Notes: generated by a model not told the origin, from the sequence alone. Counted from the stretch's first letter, positions 1 through 11,337 are shown. The stretch is DNA of 64,000 nt from Methylobacterium sp. E-066 (GCF_022829635.1 NZ_JAKSYO010000088.1:88753-152752); one strand, 5' to 3'. A program made the numbers and translations.

Positions 1-1813
<1,813 letters not shown>

Positions 1814-2185
1814 GGGCGGGGTCCGGTTTTCTGGGAGGTGGGGCGATGCACGTGCCGGCGCCGATGGGCGAACTCAGCCATCGGGGCCGGCGGCAAGTCG
1901 CTTGGAACAATGCGCTTTTCCCCGTCCCCGCAAAGCCTGCGGGCGGTACGGACCTGCACGGGGACTACGATCACGTCGTCGGCCGGATGAGGCCCGGGCC
2001 CCCTCTCCCGTGCGGGAGAGGTCTGCTCTCGCAGAGAGCTGGGTGAGGGATGCGCGTTATCCGGAAAGACCTGGTCCCTCACCCCAACCCTCTCCCGCAC
2101 GGGAGAGGGGGCGCGGCGCGGCCTGCAAGAGCGATGGCGCCTCAAAGCGGTATCGACATCGTCGGCGTCAGCGCAAAAGAACCGG
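1814..2185. repeat. Intergenic palindromic repeat pair (BIME-like)
   Basis: The 372 bases between glgX and otsA hold two copies of one G+C-rich palindrome in opposite orientation: CCTCTCCCGTGCGGGAGAGG at about 2002-2021 and CCCTCTCCCGCACGGGAGAGGG at about 2088-2109. Each copy is joined to a matching outer arm (ggtgaggga at about 2042-2050 and tccctcaccc at about 2075-2084). The arrangement is the inverted-pair layout of REP/BIME elements. It could also serve as a transcription end for otsA, though there is no T-tract. No gene is supported here. Confidence 0.75.
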
Positions 2186-3607
2186 CTACTCGGCGGCCGC
2201 GGCCGTCGTCGGCGCCTCACGCTCCATGGTTCGGAAATTCTCCAGCTCCGACAGGAAGTTGCGCGCCCACCAATCCACGTCCTCGCGGGTCATGCGCTCG
2301 ACCATCGGCTTCCAGCGCGCCAGCCGCTCGGCCTTCGGCATGTACAAAGCGGAGCGGATCGCCTCGGCGACCTCGAACCGGTCGTAGGGGTTGATCAGCA
2401 GCGCTTCCGGCATCTGCCGGGCCGAGCCGGCGAATTTCGACAGGACCAGAACGCCGGGATCGTCCTCGCTCTGCGCGACCACGTATTCCTTGGCGACGAG
2501 GTTCATGCCGTCGCGCATCGGCGTGACCAGGCCGACCCGGGCCGCCCGGTAAAGGCCGGCCAGCACCGGGCGCGGATAGGCCTTGGTGATGTACTGGATC
2601 GGCGTCCAGGCCGGGTCGCCCAGCGCGCCGTTGATCTCGCCGACCTTCTCGTTCACGTCCCGGGCGAGCTGCTCGTATTCCGGCACCTCGCTGCGGGATT
2701 TCGGGGTGATCTGGATGTAGGTGACGTTGCCGCGCTGGTCTGGATTCGAGGCGAAGAAGCTCTCCACCGCCTCCATCCGCTCGGACACGCCCTTGGAATA
2801 GTCGAGCCGGTCCACGCCGATCAGCAGCTTGCGGGTGCGCAGGCCCGCCATGGTCTCGCGCACCACCTTGTTGGCATTGGCCTTCTCGGCGGCCTCCTTG
2901 AAGCCGGCGACGTCGATGCCGATCGGGAAGGCGCGGATCCGGGTGCGGCGCCCGTCGACCATCAGCGAGCCGCCGCCGAGCGGGATCGCCCGCTGGGTGT
3001 CGACCAGGTTGCGCTGGAGGTTCTGCACGTCGGCCTCGGTCTGCAGGCCGATCAGGTCGTAATCGACGATGGCGCGCAGCAATTCGGTGCTCGCCGGCAG
3101 CGAGTTGAACACGTCGGCGGCGGGCCAGGGGATGTGGTGGAAATAGCCGATCGGGTTGTCGAGCCCGAGGCCGCGCAGTTCGGCGGCCAGCGGCAGCAGG
3201 TGGTAATCGTGCACCCAGATGATGTCGTCGGGCTCGACCAGCTTGGCGAGCGCCCGGGCGAAGGTCCGGTTGACGCGGCAATAGCCGGCGTAATCCGAGC
3301 GCGAGAAGGCGCCCAGGCCCAGCCGGTAATGCATGATCGGCCACAGGGCCCGATTCGCAAAGCCGGCGTAATATTCCAGGTGGTCCTGCGGCGAGAGGTC
3401 GACCACGGCGTACTGGACCCGGCCGCGGTCGATCAGGGTCGGCTCCTCGGAGGGCTCCTCCGTGATGTTGCCGCTCCAGCCGAACCACAACCCCTCGTAG
3501 GCGGTGAACGCCTCCTTCACGGCGACGGCGAGGCCGCCTGCCGCGACCGCCTTCCCGCTATCCTCCGGGATGGCGACGCGGTTCGATACGATCACAAGGC
3601 GTGCCAC
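2186..3607 (-). CDS. otsA: Trehalose-6-phosphate synthase OtsA
   Basis: GT20 glycosyltransferase that joins UDP-glucose (or another NDP-glucose) to glucose-6-phosphate, the first step of the OtsAB trehalose pathway in osmotic and desiccation tolerance. It has 473 residues, the usual size. Hallmarks are the N-terminal [10 protein letters not shown] with a glycine-rich loop, the [10 protein letters not shown] segment, [11 protein letters not shown] for sugar-phosphate binding, and [13 protein letters not shown] near the C-terminus. Start is GTG at 3607 with GGAG about 10 bases upstream. otsB is not in the window. The C-terminal tail is Ala/Thr-rich (TTAAAAE). Confidence 0.96.
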   Translation of the reverse strand: MARLVIVSNRVAIPEDSGKAVAAGGLAVAVKEAFTAYEGLWFGWSGNITEEPSEEPTLIDRGRVQYAVVDLSPQDHLEYYAGFANRALWPIMHYRLGLGAFSRSDYAGYCRVNRTFARALAKLVEPDDIIWVHDYHLLPLAAELRGLGLDNPIGYFHHIPWPAADVFNSLPASTELLRAIVDYDLIGLQTEADVQNLQRNLVDTQRAIPLGGGSLMVDGRRTRIRAFPIGIDVAGFKEAAEKANANKVVRETMAGLRTRKLLIGVDRLDYSKGVSERMEAVESFFASNPDQRGNVTYIQITPKSRSEVPEYEQLARDVNEKVGEINGALGDPAWTPIQYITKAYPRPVLAGLYRAARVGLVTPMRDGMNLVAKEYVVAQSEDDPGVLVLSKFAGSARQMPEALLINPYDRFEVAEAIRSALYMPKAERLARWKPMVERMTREDVDWWARNFLSELENFRTMEREAPTTAAAAE

Positions 3608-4100
3608 GCGGGTCGGCTCCGGATCATGGGTGCGGGTCAGGTCGAGGACCCTGCCGCGCCTGCATCGGGACTTCTCTTATAGCAGAACGCGCGGAGTCCC
3701 TGCGCGATCCTTTGTCGGGGCAACCCAAGCGTGAAGCCGGGCGCGGGTCAAGTCGAGCACGACGCCGCGCCGGACAGGAGCGCCGGCGTGTCCGGTGCTG
3801 GAGGCGCGCTCCGGCCCCCCTCCGACTCCCCTCCGGCCAGCCTTCGAAGACGACGCGCAGCGAAGCCCGAGACGTGCTGAAGAGCGGACGAAGCGTCGCC
3901 GTTGTGCAAGCGCGGCGGTTCTGCCAGACCGCGCCTGAACGCCGGCTGAGCGAGGGCCCGCGCGCCGGAGCTTGAGTCGCGCGGAACGGTCCTTCCCGAT
4001 GGACCGGAACCGGTGACAGCCCAGCCGGTTACTCAGCCATCGCGGGGGCCGCGGTCGCCGCGAGCGACGCCGTCCCCGCGCCGCGAGGAGTGTTTTCGAG
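3608..4100. other. Intergenic region, no gene supported
   Basis: About 490 G+C-rich bases separate the divergent otsA and the 4101 gene. Open frames exist on both strands but have the Arg/Ala-rich look of high-GC noise. A tract with ggaacggtcc and ccggaaccgg near 3984-4015 was checked for an EcfG-type promoter, but no matching -10 was found. Presumably it holds both divergent promoters. Confidence 0.5.
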
Positions 4101-4610
4101 ATGGCCGGCAACGAGTTCCCGCAGGACGCGCCCAAGGACCCGCTGAAGGATCCGCTGCACGAGGGCCCCGCCGAGCGCCCCCAGTGGCGCGCCCTTCAGG
4201 GTGACGTCGAGGGACTGGCCGACGAGGCGGCCGAGCGCGGCCGCGGGCTGATCGACGCGGCGCGGCTCCAGGCCCAGGATTACGTCGAGCGGCGCAAGAG
4301 CGACGCGGCGCAGTCGGTCCAGGATCTGGCGCAGACGATCCGCAATTCCGGCCGCGACCTCGGCGACAAGCCGCATGTGCGCGCCTTCTTCGACAGCGCC
4401 GCCGACGGGCTGGAGCAGCTCGGCTCCTCGATCGAGCGGCGCAGCCTGGGCGACTTCTACGGCGAGGCCGAGGCCTTCGCCCGGCGCGCCCCGGTGGCGG
4501 TGGCGGTCGGCACCTTCGTGGCCGGCCTGATCGCCGCCCGGTTCATCAAGTCGTCGAGCCTGCCGCCGGAAGCGCCCGACGGCGACGCCCGCGACAGCTT
4601 CCGGGCCTGA
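4101..4610 (+). CDS. Small envelope protein with C-terminal membrane segment
   Basis: A 169-residue protein of unknown function. The first ~45 residues are Pro/Asp-rich and probably disordered, and residues ~45-120 are charged and helical (coiled-coil-like). A single hydrophobic segment, PVAVAVGTFVAGLIAARFI, lies near the C-terminus. This tail-anchored layout resembles ElaB/YqjD/DUF883-type proteins, although the family cannot be fixed by eye. ATG follows GAGGAG at about 4085-4090. It is first in a tight run of four genes (gaps of 2 and -4 bases) whose later members belong to the YqjE-like and DUF3618 groups, so a shared role in envelope or stress physiology is inferred. Confidence 0.85.
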   Translation: MAGNEFPQDAPKDPLKDPLHEGPAERPQWRALQGDVEGLADEAAERGRGLIDAARLQAQDYVERRKSDAAQSVQDLAQTIRNSGRDLGDKPHVRAFFDSAADGLEQLGSSIERRSLGDFYGEAEAFARRAPVAVAVGTFVAGLIAARFIKSSSLPPEAPDGDARDSFRA

Positions 4611-4612
4611 CG

Positions 4613-5026
4613 ATGGCCCAGGGACCTGATCCGCGCCAACCTGGCGCTTCGAGCATCCAGAGCCTGATCGGCGACGCCCTGCGGGAGACCAACGAGCTCG
4701 CCCGCAAGGAGATCGCGCTGTTCCGCGCCGAGATGGCGGGCAATGTCCGCCAGCTCATCATCGGCCTGGCCTGCATGGTCGGTTCGGCCGTGTTCGCCGT
4801 GGTCGCCCTGCTGGTGCTGATCGGCGCCTTCGTGAAGTGGCTCGCCACGATCGTCGGCTCCGAGTGGCTGTCAGCCCTGATCGTCGGCGGCGTGCTGCTG
4901 GTCATCGCCGTCGGCATGGCCCTGTGGGCGCGCAGCGTCCTGTCCCTCTCCACCCTGGCGCCGACGCGCACGACGCGCCAAGTGCGCCAGGATGCCCAGG
5001 CCCTGTCGGAGCGCGTATCCGGATGA
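4613..5026 (+). CDS. Phage-holin-like/YqjE-family (DUF1469) membrane protein
   Basis: A 137-residue protein with an N-terminal amphipathic region (SLIGDALRETNELARKEIAL) followed by two strong membrane segments, at about residues 45-70 and 80-105. This is the layout of the Phage_holin_3_6/YqjE family. Despite the family name these are normal chromosomal proteins, often found beside DUF883/ElaB and DUF3618 proteins, and their biochemical role is unknown. It starts 2 bases after the previous stop, and its TGA overlaps the next ATG (ATGA), so translation is probably coupled. Confidence 0.88.
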   Translation: MAQGPDPRQPGASSIQSLIGDALRETNELARKEIALFRAEMAGNVRQLIIGLACMVGSAVFAVVALLVLIGAFVKWLATIVGSEWLSALIVGGVLLVIAVGMALWARSVLSLSTLAPTRTTRQVRQDAQALSERVSG

Positions 5027-5403
5027 GTTCGATGACCGACCTCGAAAAGGAGATCGAGGCGAGCCGGGCACGGCTCGACGACACGATCGACCAGATCCAG
5101 GGGAAGCTCTCGGTCCCGAACATCGTGGACGAGATGCTGGGCAACGCTCGGCGCACGCCCGCGCTGAGCGGCGTCTATGATGGCGCCCTCGAAGCCGTGC
5201 GCCGCAACCCCGTTCCGGTCCTGCTGATCGCCGCCGGGGTGGGGCTGCTGTTCAACCGGATGGCCCGGGATGCCGAGCGCCGCCGCACCCAGGTCTCGGC
5301 CGAGCGCGTGGCCACGCTCAACACCGGCACGGCCCGCGGTTACGACCCCGACCTGCCGACGGCGCGCCCGCTTCGCGACCCTCTCGAGAAGACCGACATC
5401 TGA
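5023..5403 (+). CDS. DUF3618 family protein
   Basis: A 126-residue protein that opens with LEKEIEASRARLDDTIDQIQ, the signature of DUF3618: an N-terminal helix with a conserved Glu-Ser/Arg-Leu-x-x-Thr-Ile pattern. Near residues 65-80 there is a short hydrophobic stretch, VPVLLIAAGVGLLF, followed by a basic segment. The start overlaps the previous stop by four bases. Function is unknown. The family recurs next to YqjE-like proteins, as here, and is thought of as membrane-peripheral. Confidence 0.85.
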   Translation: MSSMTDLEKEIEASRARLDDTIDQIQGKLSVPNIVDEMLGNARRTPALSGVYDGALEAVRRNPVPVLLIAAGVGLLFNRMARDAERRRTQVSAERVATLNTGTARGYDPDLPTARPLRDPLEKTDI

Positions 5404-5494
5404 CGGCCGAGACGTGACGATTCGAGCCCGGCCCGACGGCCGGGATGGGCGACGCCCCCGCGCGGCGCCGAGACCGACATTCGAGGACCCCGCC

Positions 5495-6271
5495 ATGACC
5501 GACAAGCCGACCCCGTCCAGCCTCCCCGAACAGCTCGCCGCCCAGGCCGGCATGCCGACGGGCTCGAGCAATAGCAGCCTGCGGCCCGACCCGGCCGGCC
5601 ACGGCGATCCGCGTCCGGCCCCCGGCGAGGTGGCCGGCGACTTCACCCTCCGCCCCGACCCGCGCGGCCTGCACGATCCGCTCCAGCCCGGTGCCGCGAC
5701 GCGCCCGATCGATGCAGCCGCATCCGTGAAGGACGGGGCTCAGGCCGCCGGTGATCGCGCCGCCGACCTCGCCGGGCAGGCGCGCCAGACCGTGTCGGAA
5801 CTGGCCGACGATATCGGCAACCGCCTCGGCAGCGCCGCCGACCAGGCCCGCGCCCGCGCCGCCTCGGCCTATGACGAGGCGAAGGAGCGTGCCGGCGCCC
5901 TGCACAAGCGCAACCTGCGGGCGCTCGATGACATCACCACCCAGGGGATCGATGGGCTCCAGCGCGGCCGCAGCACGGTCGAGCGCTTCGTGGACGACAA
6001 CCCGCTTCTGGTGGGCGTCGTCGGCGTCGCCGCCGGCCTCCTGCTCGGCGCCCTGCTGCCGCGCACCCGCCAGGAGGACCGCAACATCGGCCCCTGGGCC
6101 GACGAGGTGCGCGACCAGGGCCTGCGCTACGCCCGCGAGGTGACCAATATGGGCCGCGAGTTCGTCCAGACCGCCCTCGATCCGGACAATCTCAACGCTG
6201 CGGTCCGCAAGGCCACGGATCCCGAGGGGCCCACGCCGCCGGCGAACGAGCGGACCGCGCACAACCTCTGA
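5495..6271 (+). CDS. Helical membrane-anchored protein (DUF883-like), last gene of the envelope operon
   Basis: A 258-residue protein. The N-terminal ~75 residues are Pro/Gly/Asp-rich and contain two copies of a short unit, SLRPDP.GHGDP and TLRPDPRGLHDP. The middle (~80-185) is an Ala/Asp/Arg-rich helix typical of ElaB/YqjD/apolipoprotein-like proteins. A membrane segment follows at about 165-185 (NPLLVGVVGVAAGLLLGALL). The ATG at 5495 lies 91 bases after the DUF3618 stop, with an AGGA tract upstream. Its layout matches stress-induced membrane tethers, but the function is unknown. Confidence 0.82.
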   Translation: MTDKPTPSSLPEQLAAQAGMPTGSSNSSLRPDPAGHGDPRPAPGEVAGDFTLRPDPRGLHDPLQPGAATRPIDAAASVKDGAQAAGDRAADLAGQARQTVSELADDIGNRLGSAADQARARAASAYDEAKERAGALHKRNLRALDDITTQGIDGLQRGRSTVERFVDDNPLLVGVVGVAAGLLLGALLPRTRQEDRNIGPWADEVRDQGLRYAREVTNMGREFVQTALDPDNLNAAVRKATDPEGPTPPANERTAHNL

Positions 6272-6283
6272 CGACGAAGTCCC

Positions 6284-6320
6284 CCGCCCGCCGGCCTCGC
6301 AGCCAGCGGGCGGTTTCTTT
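6284..6320 (+). terminator. Rho-independent terminator
   Basis: CCGCCCGC (6284-6291) pairs with GCGGGCGG (6306-6313) and is followed by TTTCTTTT. It closes the envelope operon. The opposing gene matB ends at 6320 inside the same tract. Confidence 0.85.
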
Positions 6321-7828
6321 TACGCCCGATACAGCCCCGCATGGGCCTCGCGGAGCAGGTTTTTTTGCACTTTGCCCATGGTGTTGCGCGGCAGCTCGTC
6401 CACGAACAGCACGCGCTTGGGGCATTTGAACCGGGCGAGCCGCCCCTCCAGGGCCGCCAGCACCCCGGCCTCATCCGGGGCGTCGGTCCCGCCGACCACC
6501 AATGCGGTGACCGCCTCGCCGAAATCCGGGTGCGCCAGACCGATCACCGCGGATTCGACCACGCCCGGAAGGGCGTCGATCTCGGTCTCGACCTCCTTCG
6601 GGTAGACGTTGAAGCCCCCTGAGATGATCAGGTCCTTGCCGCGCCCGACGATGTGGACGTAGCCCCGGGCATCGACCTTGCCGAGGTCGCCGGTGATGAA
6701 GAAGCCGTCCGGCCGGAACTCGGCTTCGGTCTTCTCGGGCATGCGCCAGTAGCCCTCGAACACGTTCGGGCCCTTCACCTCAAGCATCCCGACCGCGTCC
6801 GGTCCCAGCGCCGCGCCGGTCTCCGGATCGACCACCCGCAGGGATACGCCCGGCAGGGGGAAGCCCACCGTGCCGGCGACCCGGTCCCCCGCGTAGGGGT
6901 TCGAGGTGCTCATGTTGGTCTCGGTCATGCCGTAGCGTTCGAGGATGGCGTGGCCGGTGCGCGCCTGCCACTCCCGGTGCGTCTCGGCGAGCAGCGGCGC
7001 CGAGCCCGACACGAACAGGCGCATGCCCTTGGCCGCCTCGGGGGTGAGGCCGGGCTCCTTGAGGAGACGCGTGTAGAAGGTCGGCACACCCATCAGGGCG
7101 GTCGCCCGGCCCATCAGGCTCAGGATCAGTTTTGGGTCGAGGCGCGGCAGGAACAGCATGGTGCCGCCGCTCGCCAGCACCGTGTTGGTCGCCACGAACA
7201 GGCCGTGGGTGTGGAACACCGGCAGGGCGTGGATCAGCACGTCGTCTTCGGTGAAGCGCCAGACATCCACCAGCGTCCGAGCGTTCGATGCCAGGTTGTC
7301 GTGGGTAAGCATGGCGCCCTTGGAGCGCCCGGTCGTGCCCGAGGTGTAGAGGATCGCGGCGAGATCCTCCGGGCCCCGGGGCACGTCCGCGAAATCGGTG
7401 GCCTGCCGGTCCGCGGTCTCGGCCGCGCTGCCGGCCCCGGCCGCGTCCAGCGTCCAGACCTCGCGGATGCCGGAGGCGGCCTGCGCCAGGGCCTCGCGCC
7501 GTCCCGGGTCGCAGACGAAGATCGTGGGCTCCGCATCGCCCAAAAAGTACCCGATCTCCGCCGGGGTGTAGGCGGTGTTGAGCGGCAGGAACGCCGCGCC
7601 GGCGCGCACCACCCCGAGATAGAGGAAGATCACCTCAGGGCTCTTCTCGACCTGGACCGCCACCCGGTCGCCGGGCTGCACGCCCGCCGCCTGCAAAGCC
7701 GCCGCGTAGGCGCCGGAGCGCGCGATCAGGTCCGCGTAACTGTAGCGGCGCCCCTCCGGTGTTTCGATCACGGTCTTGGCGGGATCGGGGACGCCGTCCC
7801 GGACCAGGGAGAAAAGATGGTTCGTCAT
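6320..7828 (-). CDS. matB: Malonyl-CoA synthetase
   Basis: ANL-superfamily acyl-CoA synthetase of 502 residues that activates malonate to malonyl-CoA with ATP and CoA. The P-loop-like motif YTSGTTGRSKGA, the YGMTETNM motif, the GDLG/GRGKDLIISGG hinge region and the C-terminal catalytic-Lys motif NTMGKVQKN are all visible. Identification as MatB rather than a generic ligase rests on the whole sequence and on the malonyl-CoA decarboxylase gene 151 bases upstream. The frame extends upstream to 7927, but the MTNHLFSLVRD start at 7828 matches the family. It converges with the envelope operon. Confidence 0.93.
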   Translation of the reverse strand: MTNHLFSLVRDGVPDPAKTVIETPEGRRYSYADLIARSGAYAAALQAAGVQPGDRVAVQVEKSPEVIFLYLGVVRAGAAFLPLNTAYTPAEIGYFLGDAEPTIFVCDPGRREALAQAASGIREVWTLDAAGAGSAAETADRQATDFADVPRGPEDLAAILYTSGTTGRSKGAMLTHDNLASNARTLVDVWRFTEDDVLIHALPVFHTHGLFVATNTVLASGGTMLFLPRLDPKLILSLMGRATALMGVPTFYTRLLKEPGLTPEAAKGMRLFVSGSAPLLAETHREWQARTGHAILERYGMTETNMSTSNPYAGDRVAGTVGFPLPGVSLRVVDPETGAALGPDAVGMLEVKGPNVFEGYWRMPEKTEAEFRPDGFFITGDLGKVDARGYVHIVGRGKDLIISGGFNVYPKEVETEIDALPGVVESAVIGLAHPDFGEAVTALVVGGTDAPDEAGVLAALEGRLARFKCPKRVLFVDELPRNTMGKVQKNLLREAHAGLYRA

Positions 7829-7979
7829 CGTGAGGCTGGAGCTATCACGGGCCGCAGGGTTCAGGCAGCCATAGAACCGTTCCCGATCGCCCCGCAATCG
7901 GGGCCGGCGCTCCGCCATGACGTTCACGGGCCGCCTATGCCCGAACCGGCATCCCCGTCAGGGTGGGGACGGCTCGGCC

Positions 7980-9389
7980 TTAGGCCTCGGCCAGCACCAC
8001 CGCCCGCGGCGGCGGGAGCTTGGCGCGCAGCTCCCGGGTCACCGCCGGCGAGGCCGCCACGGTGCCGAGATTGGCGTAGGTCTCGTGGTTCTTCTCGATC
8101 GCCGCCAGGTCGTAGAGGTAGTTCACCATCAGCCCGTGCGACTGGGCCAGCCCTTTCTTCGAGGTGTCGCCGAGGAAGTTGATCCGGTCCAGCCGGGCGC
8201 CGTTGCCGAGATGGAACCGGGCCACCGGGTCGAGGGGGCGCCCGCGCTCGTTCTTGGCGCGCAGGAAATAGGCGGCGGCAGCCGGGATCAGCGCCTTGCG
8301 CACGGCCTCGGCCCGGGCCTTGTCGGCGTGCCAGTCCGGATCGTCCAGCGCCCGCAGCACCTCCACGTCCTCGGGCAGCAGGCCCTGCGGGCTGTCGGCC
8401 CGGCGCTCCCGGGCGAGCCAAGCGGAGAAGCCCGGCACCGGCGAGAGGGTCACGAAGGTCTTGAGCGAGGGCACCTCGCGGGTCAGATCCTCCACCACCT
8501 GCTTGATCAAGAAGTTGCCGAAGGTGACGCCGGCCAACCCCTTCTGGCAGTTGGAGATCGAGTAAAAAATCGCCGTGGTCGCCGCCCGCGGCTGCAGCGG
8601 CTTGCGCTCCCGCGACAGAATCGGGGCGATCGCCGGCGCGACTTGGTCGGTGAGCGCCACCTCGACGAAGATCAGCGGCTCGTCGGAGAGCGCCGGGTGG
8701 AAGAACGCGAAGCAGCGCCGGTCCGCCGGCTCGATCCGGGCGCGCAGGTCGTCCCAGCCGGTGATCGCGTGCACCGCCTCGTACCGGATGATCTTTTCCA
8801 GGATATGGGCGGGCGTGGTCCAGTCGATGTGCCGCAGCACCAGGAAGCCCCGGTTGAACCAGGAGGCGAACAGGTGCTCGAAATCGGAATCGAGGCTGTC
8901 GACGGCGTCCAGCACTGCGGCCTCCGCCTCCGCGCCGGCGCGCAGAGCCTTGCGCAGGTCGAACAGGTCCTCGCGCATCCGCACAAGGCTGAGCGTGCCG
9001 CCGCGGGCGAGGTTGAGACGGCGGATCAACTCCTGGCTGCGCGGCTCGGCGGCCTCATGCAGGGTGCCGAGGCGGGCGCGGGTCGGATCGGCCCGGTAGG
9101 CGGCGATCGCCTCGTCGACGGCGGCATGGTCCGCGTCGAAATCCAGCGCGATCGCCCGCAGGAAGGCGTGGCGCTCGGTCTGGCCGAAGCTGGCGTAGCG
9201 GTCGAGGATCAGCCGGGCCAGAGCCACCCCGGAGGCCTCGCCGCGGCGGGAGATCAGGTCCTCGCACAGCTTGACCAGCTCGCCCGCATTGGCCCGGCCG
9301 GCGATGTCGCCGCGGCCGATGCCGATCAGGTCGCGGCCCCGCTCGCTGATGGTCTGGAGCAGGTCGCCGAAGAAGGAGATCGCCGCCAT
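7980..9389 (-). CDS. Malonyl-CoA decarboxylase
   Basis: A 469-residue enzyme that decarboxylates malonyl-CoA to acetyl-CoA. Together with the downstream MatB it lets the cell use malonate or detoxify malonyl-CoA. The C-terminal catalytic fold shows FYSISNCQKGLAGVTFGNFL (Ser region) and ARFHLGNGARLDRINFLGDT (catalytic His region), as in eukaryotic MCD, with FVTLSPVPGFSAWL between them. The start MAAISFFGDLL at 9389 is chosen because the 14 upstream codons look non-coding. It is co-oriented with matB and probably co-transcribed. Confidence 0.93.
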   Translation of the reverse strand: MAAISFFGDLLQTISERGRDLIGIGRGDIAGRANAGELVKLCEDLISRRGEASGVALARLILDRYASFGQTERHAFLRAIALDFDADHAAVDEAIAAYRADPTRARLGTLHEAAEPRSQELIRRLNLARGGTLSLVRMREDLFDLRKALRAGAEAEAAVLDAVDSLDSDFEHLFASWFNRGFLVLRHIDWTTPAHILEKIIRYEAVHAITGWDDLRARIEPADRRCFAFFHPALSDEPLIFVEVALTDQVAPAIAPILSRERKPLQPRAATTAIFYSISNCQKGLAGVTFGNFLIKQVVEDLTREVPSLKTFVTLSPVPGFSAWLARERRADSPQGLLPEDVEVLRALDDPDWHADKARAEAVRKALIPAAAAYFLRAKNERGRPLDPVARFHLGNGARLDRINFLGDTSKKGLAQSHGLMVNYLYDLAAIEKNHETYANLGTVAASPAVTRELRAKLPPPRAVVLAEA

Positions 9390-9650
9390 GACCCTCGCAC
9401 TGACCCCTGTCGGACCGGATCCGAAGCGCACCCGGACCCGTGACGCCGGCGCGTCGATCGGAGGCGCGCAAAACCGCCGAACCGGGACGAGCCGGGCCTG
9501 TTCAGGCCGGTCGGCTCAGGCCCCCGGTTCCACCTGCCATTCTACGGCGGCGCGGGCGCGGCGACCAGAGCTTGAGCGGTCGCGGAGCGCCCCAAACCTG
9601 CAGCCTGCGGTCTCGCGACGACGATGATGTGACGGGCCGAGCCTGTCCGG

Positions 9651-9842
9651 TCAGAGCCGCTCGGCCACGGTGGCGAGGTCGGCCAGCTCCCGCCAGTCGC
9701 CGAGGCCGTGCTGGCGGGCGAAGCGGATCTCGGCGGCCCGGCGGGCGCGCTCCGGATCGCGGGCCCGCATGATCGCGACGGACCCGATGGTGAAGGGCAC
9801 CCCGAGGATCTCCTTCGCGAACTCGACGCGGTAGTTCGGCAT
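9651..9842 (-). CDS. Small conserved hypothetical protein
   Basis: A 63-residue soluble protein beginning MPNYRVEFAKEILGVPF. It has a balanced composition unlike neighbouring noise frames: a short beta-like start and an Arg/Ala-rich helix (ARDPERARRAAEIRFA) ending in DWRELADLATVAERL. Good codon usage and a plausible ATG support it. The function is not recognised. It lies alone between malonyl-CoA decarboxylase and the MFS gene. Confidence 0.65.
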   Translation of the reverse strand: MPNYRVEFAKEILGVPFTIGSVAIMRARDPERARRAAEIRFARQHGLGDWRELADLATVAERL

Positions 9843-10161
9843 CCCGTACTCCCTGCTGCGGTGGTTCCGGACGTGCCCGCCCGGAACGAACCCGGCCCCG
9901 AAACCGTATCCGGCTGACGAACCAGCCTATTTGGGTTCGACGCCCGGGACGCGGACGGCCGGAACCGCGTTGATCGCATATGGGGCAGGACGTTGGCCGG
10001 TGAAGAGGCAGCGGGCGTGACCGAGGGCTGCAGCCTCGGCGCTTGCCGGAGGGCGTGCCCTGCCCGTATCGGTCTCGGCCCTCCCCTCCCGACACGGACC
10101 TCACCATGGCCTTGATGACGGCCCTGAAGCGGCGGCGCGCCTGCCCGCCCCCGATCCTGGC
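9843..10161. other. Intergenic region
   Basis: About 319 bases between two divergent genes. No RNA, repeat or gene is seen. It presumably holds the promoters of the 63-residue gene and the MFS gene. Confidence 0.4.
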
Positions 10162-11337
10162 GTGACCACCCTCCTCGACGCGAAGGCCCGGCTCGGCCTG
10201 ACGCTGATCGCCGGCGGGGCGGTCGCCAACATCTATTACAACCAGCCGCTGCTCGGCCTGATCGTGTCCGAGTTCGGCGATGCCGCCGCCCTGTGGGTGC
10301 CGACCACGGCGCTCGTCGGCTACGGGCTCGGCATCATCGGGCTCGTGCCCCTGGGCGACGCCCTGCCCCGCCGCCGCCTGATCGTGGGGCAATGCCTCGG
10401 CCTCGCCGTGGCGCTGCTCGCCGTGGGCCTCGCCCCGAACCTCGCCTGCCTGGCGCTCGCCCACCTCGTCGTCGGTGTGCTCAGCTGCGCGGCCCAGCAG
10501 GCGGTGCCGTTCGCGGCCGAGCTCGCCCCGGACGCGAGCCGCGGCCGGATCGTCGGGCAGGTGATGACCGGGCTGCTCACCGGCATCCTGCTCGCCCGGA
10601 CGGCCAGCGGGTTTCTGGGCGCGCATCTCGGCTGGCGGGCGGTGTTCCTGGCCGCGTCGCTCCTGGCGCTCGCCATGGCCGGCATCGCCCGCGCGACCTT
10701 GCCGCACACGCCCCAGACCCATCCCCTGCGCTACCGCGCCCTGATGCTGTCGATCCTCCATCTCGCCCGGTCGCAGCCGGTGCTGCGCACCGCGAGCCTG
10801 TCGCAGGCGCTGCTGTTTGCCGCGTTCAACGCCTTCTGGGCGACCCTGGCGCTGCTGGTGGAGAACCCGCCCTTCGGGCTCTCCGCCGCCGGGGCTGGGC
10901 TGTTCGGGGTGATCGGCGTCTGCGGCGCGTTCGTGGCGCCCCTGTCGGGCCGGTTCACCGACCGGAGCGGCGCGAAGCCGGTGGTGCTCGGCGGCAGCCT
11001 GATGGTCGCCCTGTCGTTCCTGGTGCTCTGGGCCGGGGGAACGTGGTCGCTGGTGGCGGTCGGGATCGGCGTCCTGCTGATCGATATCGGCATGAACGGC
11101 GCGCTCATCGCCAACCAGACCCGGGCCTACGCCCTGGTCCCGGGGGCGCGGGGCCGGATCAACACCGTGCTGTTCACGACCCTGTTCGTGTTCGGGGCGC
11201 TCGGCGCCTTCGCGGGTTCGCAGGCCTTCCTGGTGGTCGGCTGGCCGGGGGTCTGCGCGGTGGGCCTCGCCTTCTCGGCGCTGGCCGTGCTGGTGGCGGC
11301 CCGCGATCCACACGGACCCGCGACGCCGGCTACTTGA
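10162..11337 (+). CDS. MFS transporter (drug/metabolite efflux type)
   Basis: A 391-residue major facilitator with about 12 hydrophobic segments. The first cytoplasmic loop carries PLGDALPRRRLIV, a variant of the MFS motif A, and its repeat in the second half is GRFTDRSGAKPVV. The N-terminal IYYNQPLLGLI matches a common YnfM/DHA1-like exporter subgroup. GTG at 10162 is the first good start after a non-coding stretch. It converges on cobC (11330), with which it overlaps by eight bases. The substrate cannot be told from sequence. Confidence 0.88.
   Translation: MTTLLDAKARLGLTLIAGGAVANIYYNQPLLGLIVSEFGDAAALWVPTTALVGYGLGIIGLVPLGDALPRRRLIVGQCLGLAVALLAVGLAPNLACLALAHLVVGVLSCAAQQAVPFAAELAPDASRGRIVGQVMTGLLTGILLARTASGFLGAHLGWRAVFLAASLLALAMAGIARATLPHTPQTHPLRYRALMLSILHLARSQPVLRTASLSQALLFAAFNAFWATLALLVENPPFGLSAAGAGLFGVIGVCGAFVAPLSGRFTDRSGAKPVVLGGSLMVALSFLVLWAGGTWSLVAVGIGVLLIDIGMNGALIANQTRAYALVPGARGRINTVLFTTLFVFGALGAFAGSQAFLVVGWPGVCAVGLAFSALAVLVAARDPHGPATPAT

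Noticed and set aside
3980..4030. Possible EcfG general-stress promoter before the envelope operon
   Set aside because: GGAAC-like blocks are present but no CGTT-type -10 at the right distance was found.
7917..9443. A 508-codon plus-strand frame
   Set aside because: It mirrors malonyl-CoA decarboxylase on the minus strand, whose catalytic motifs are clear.
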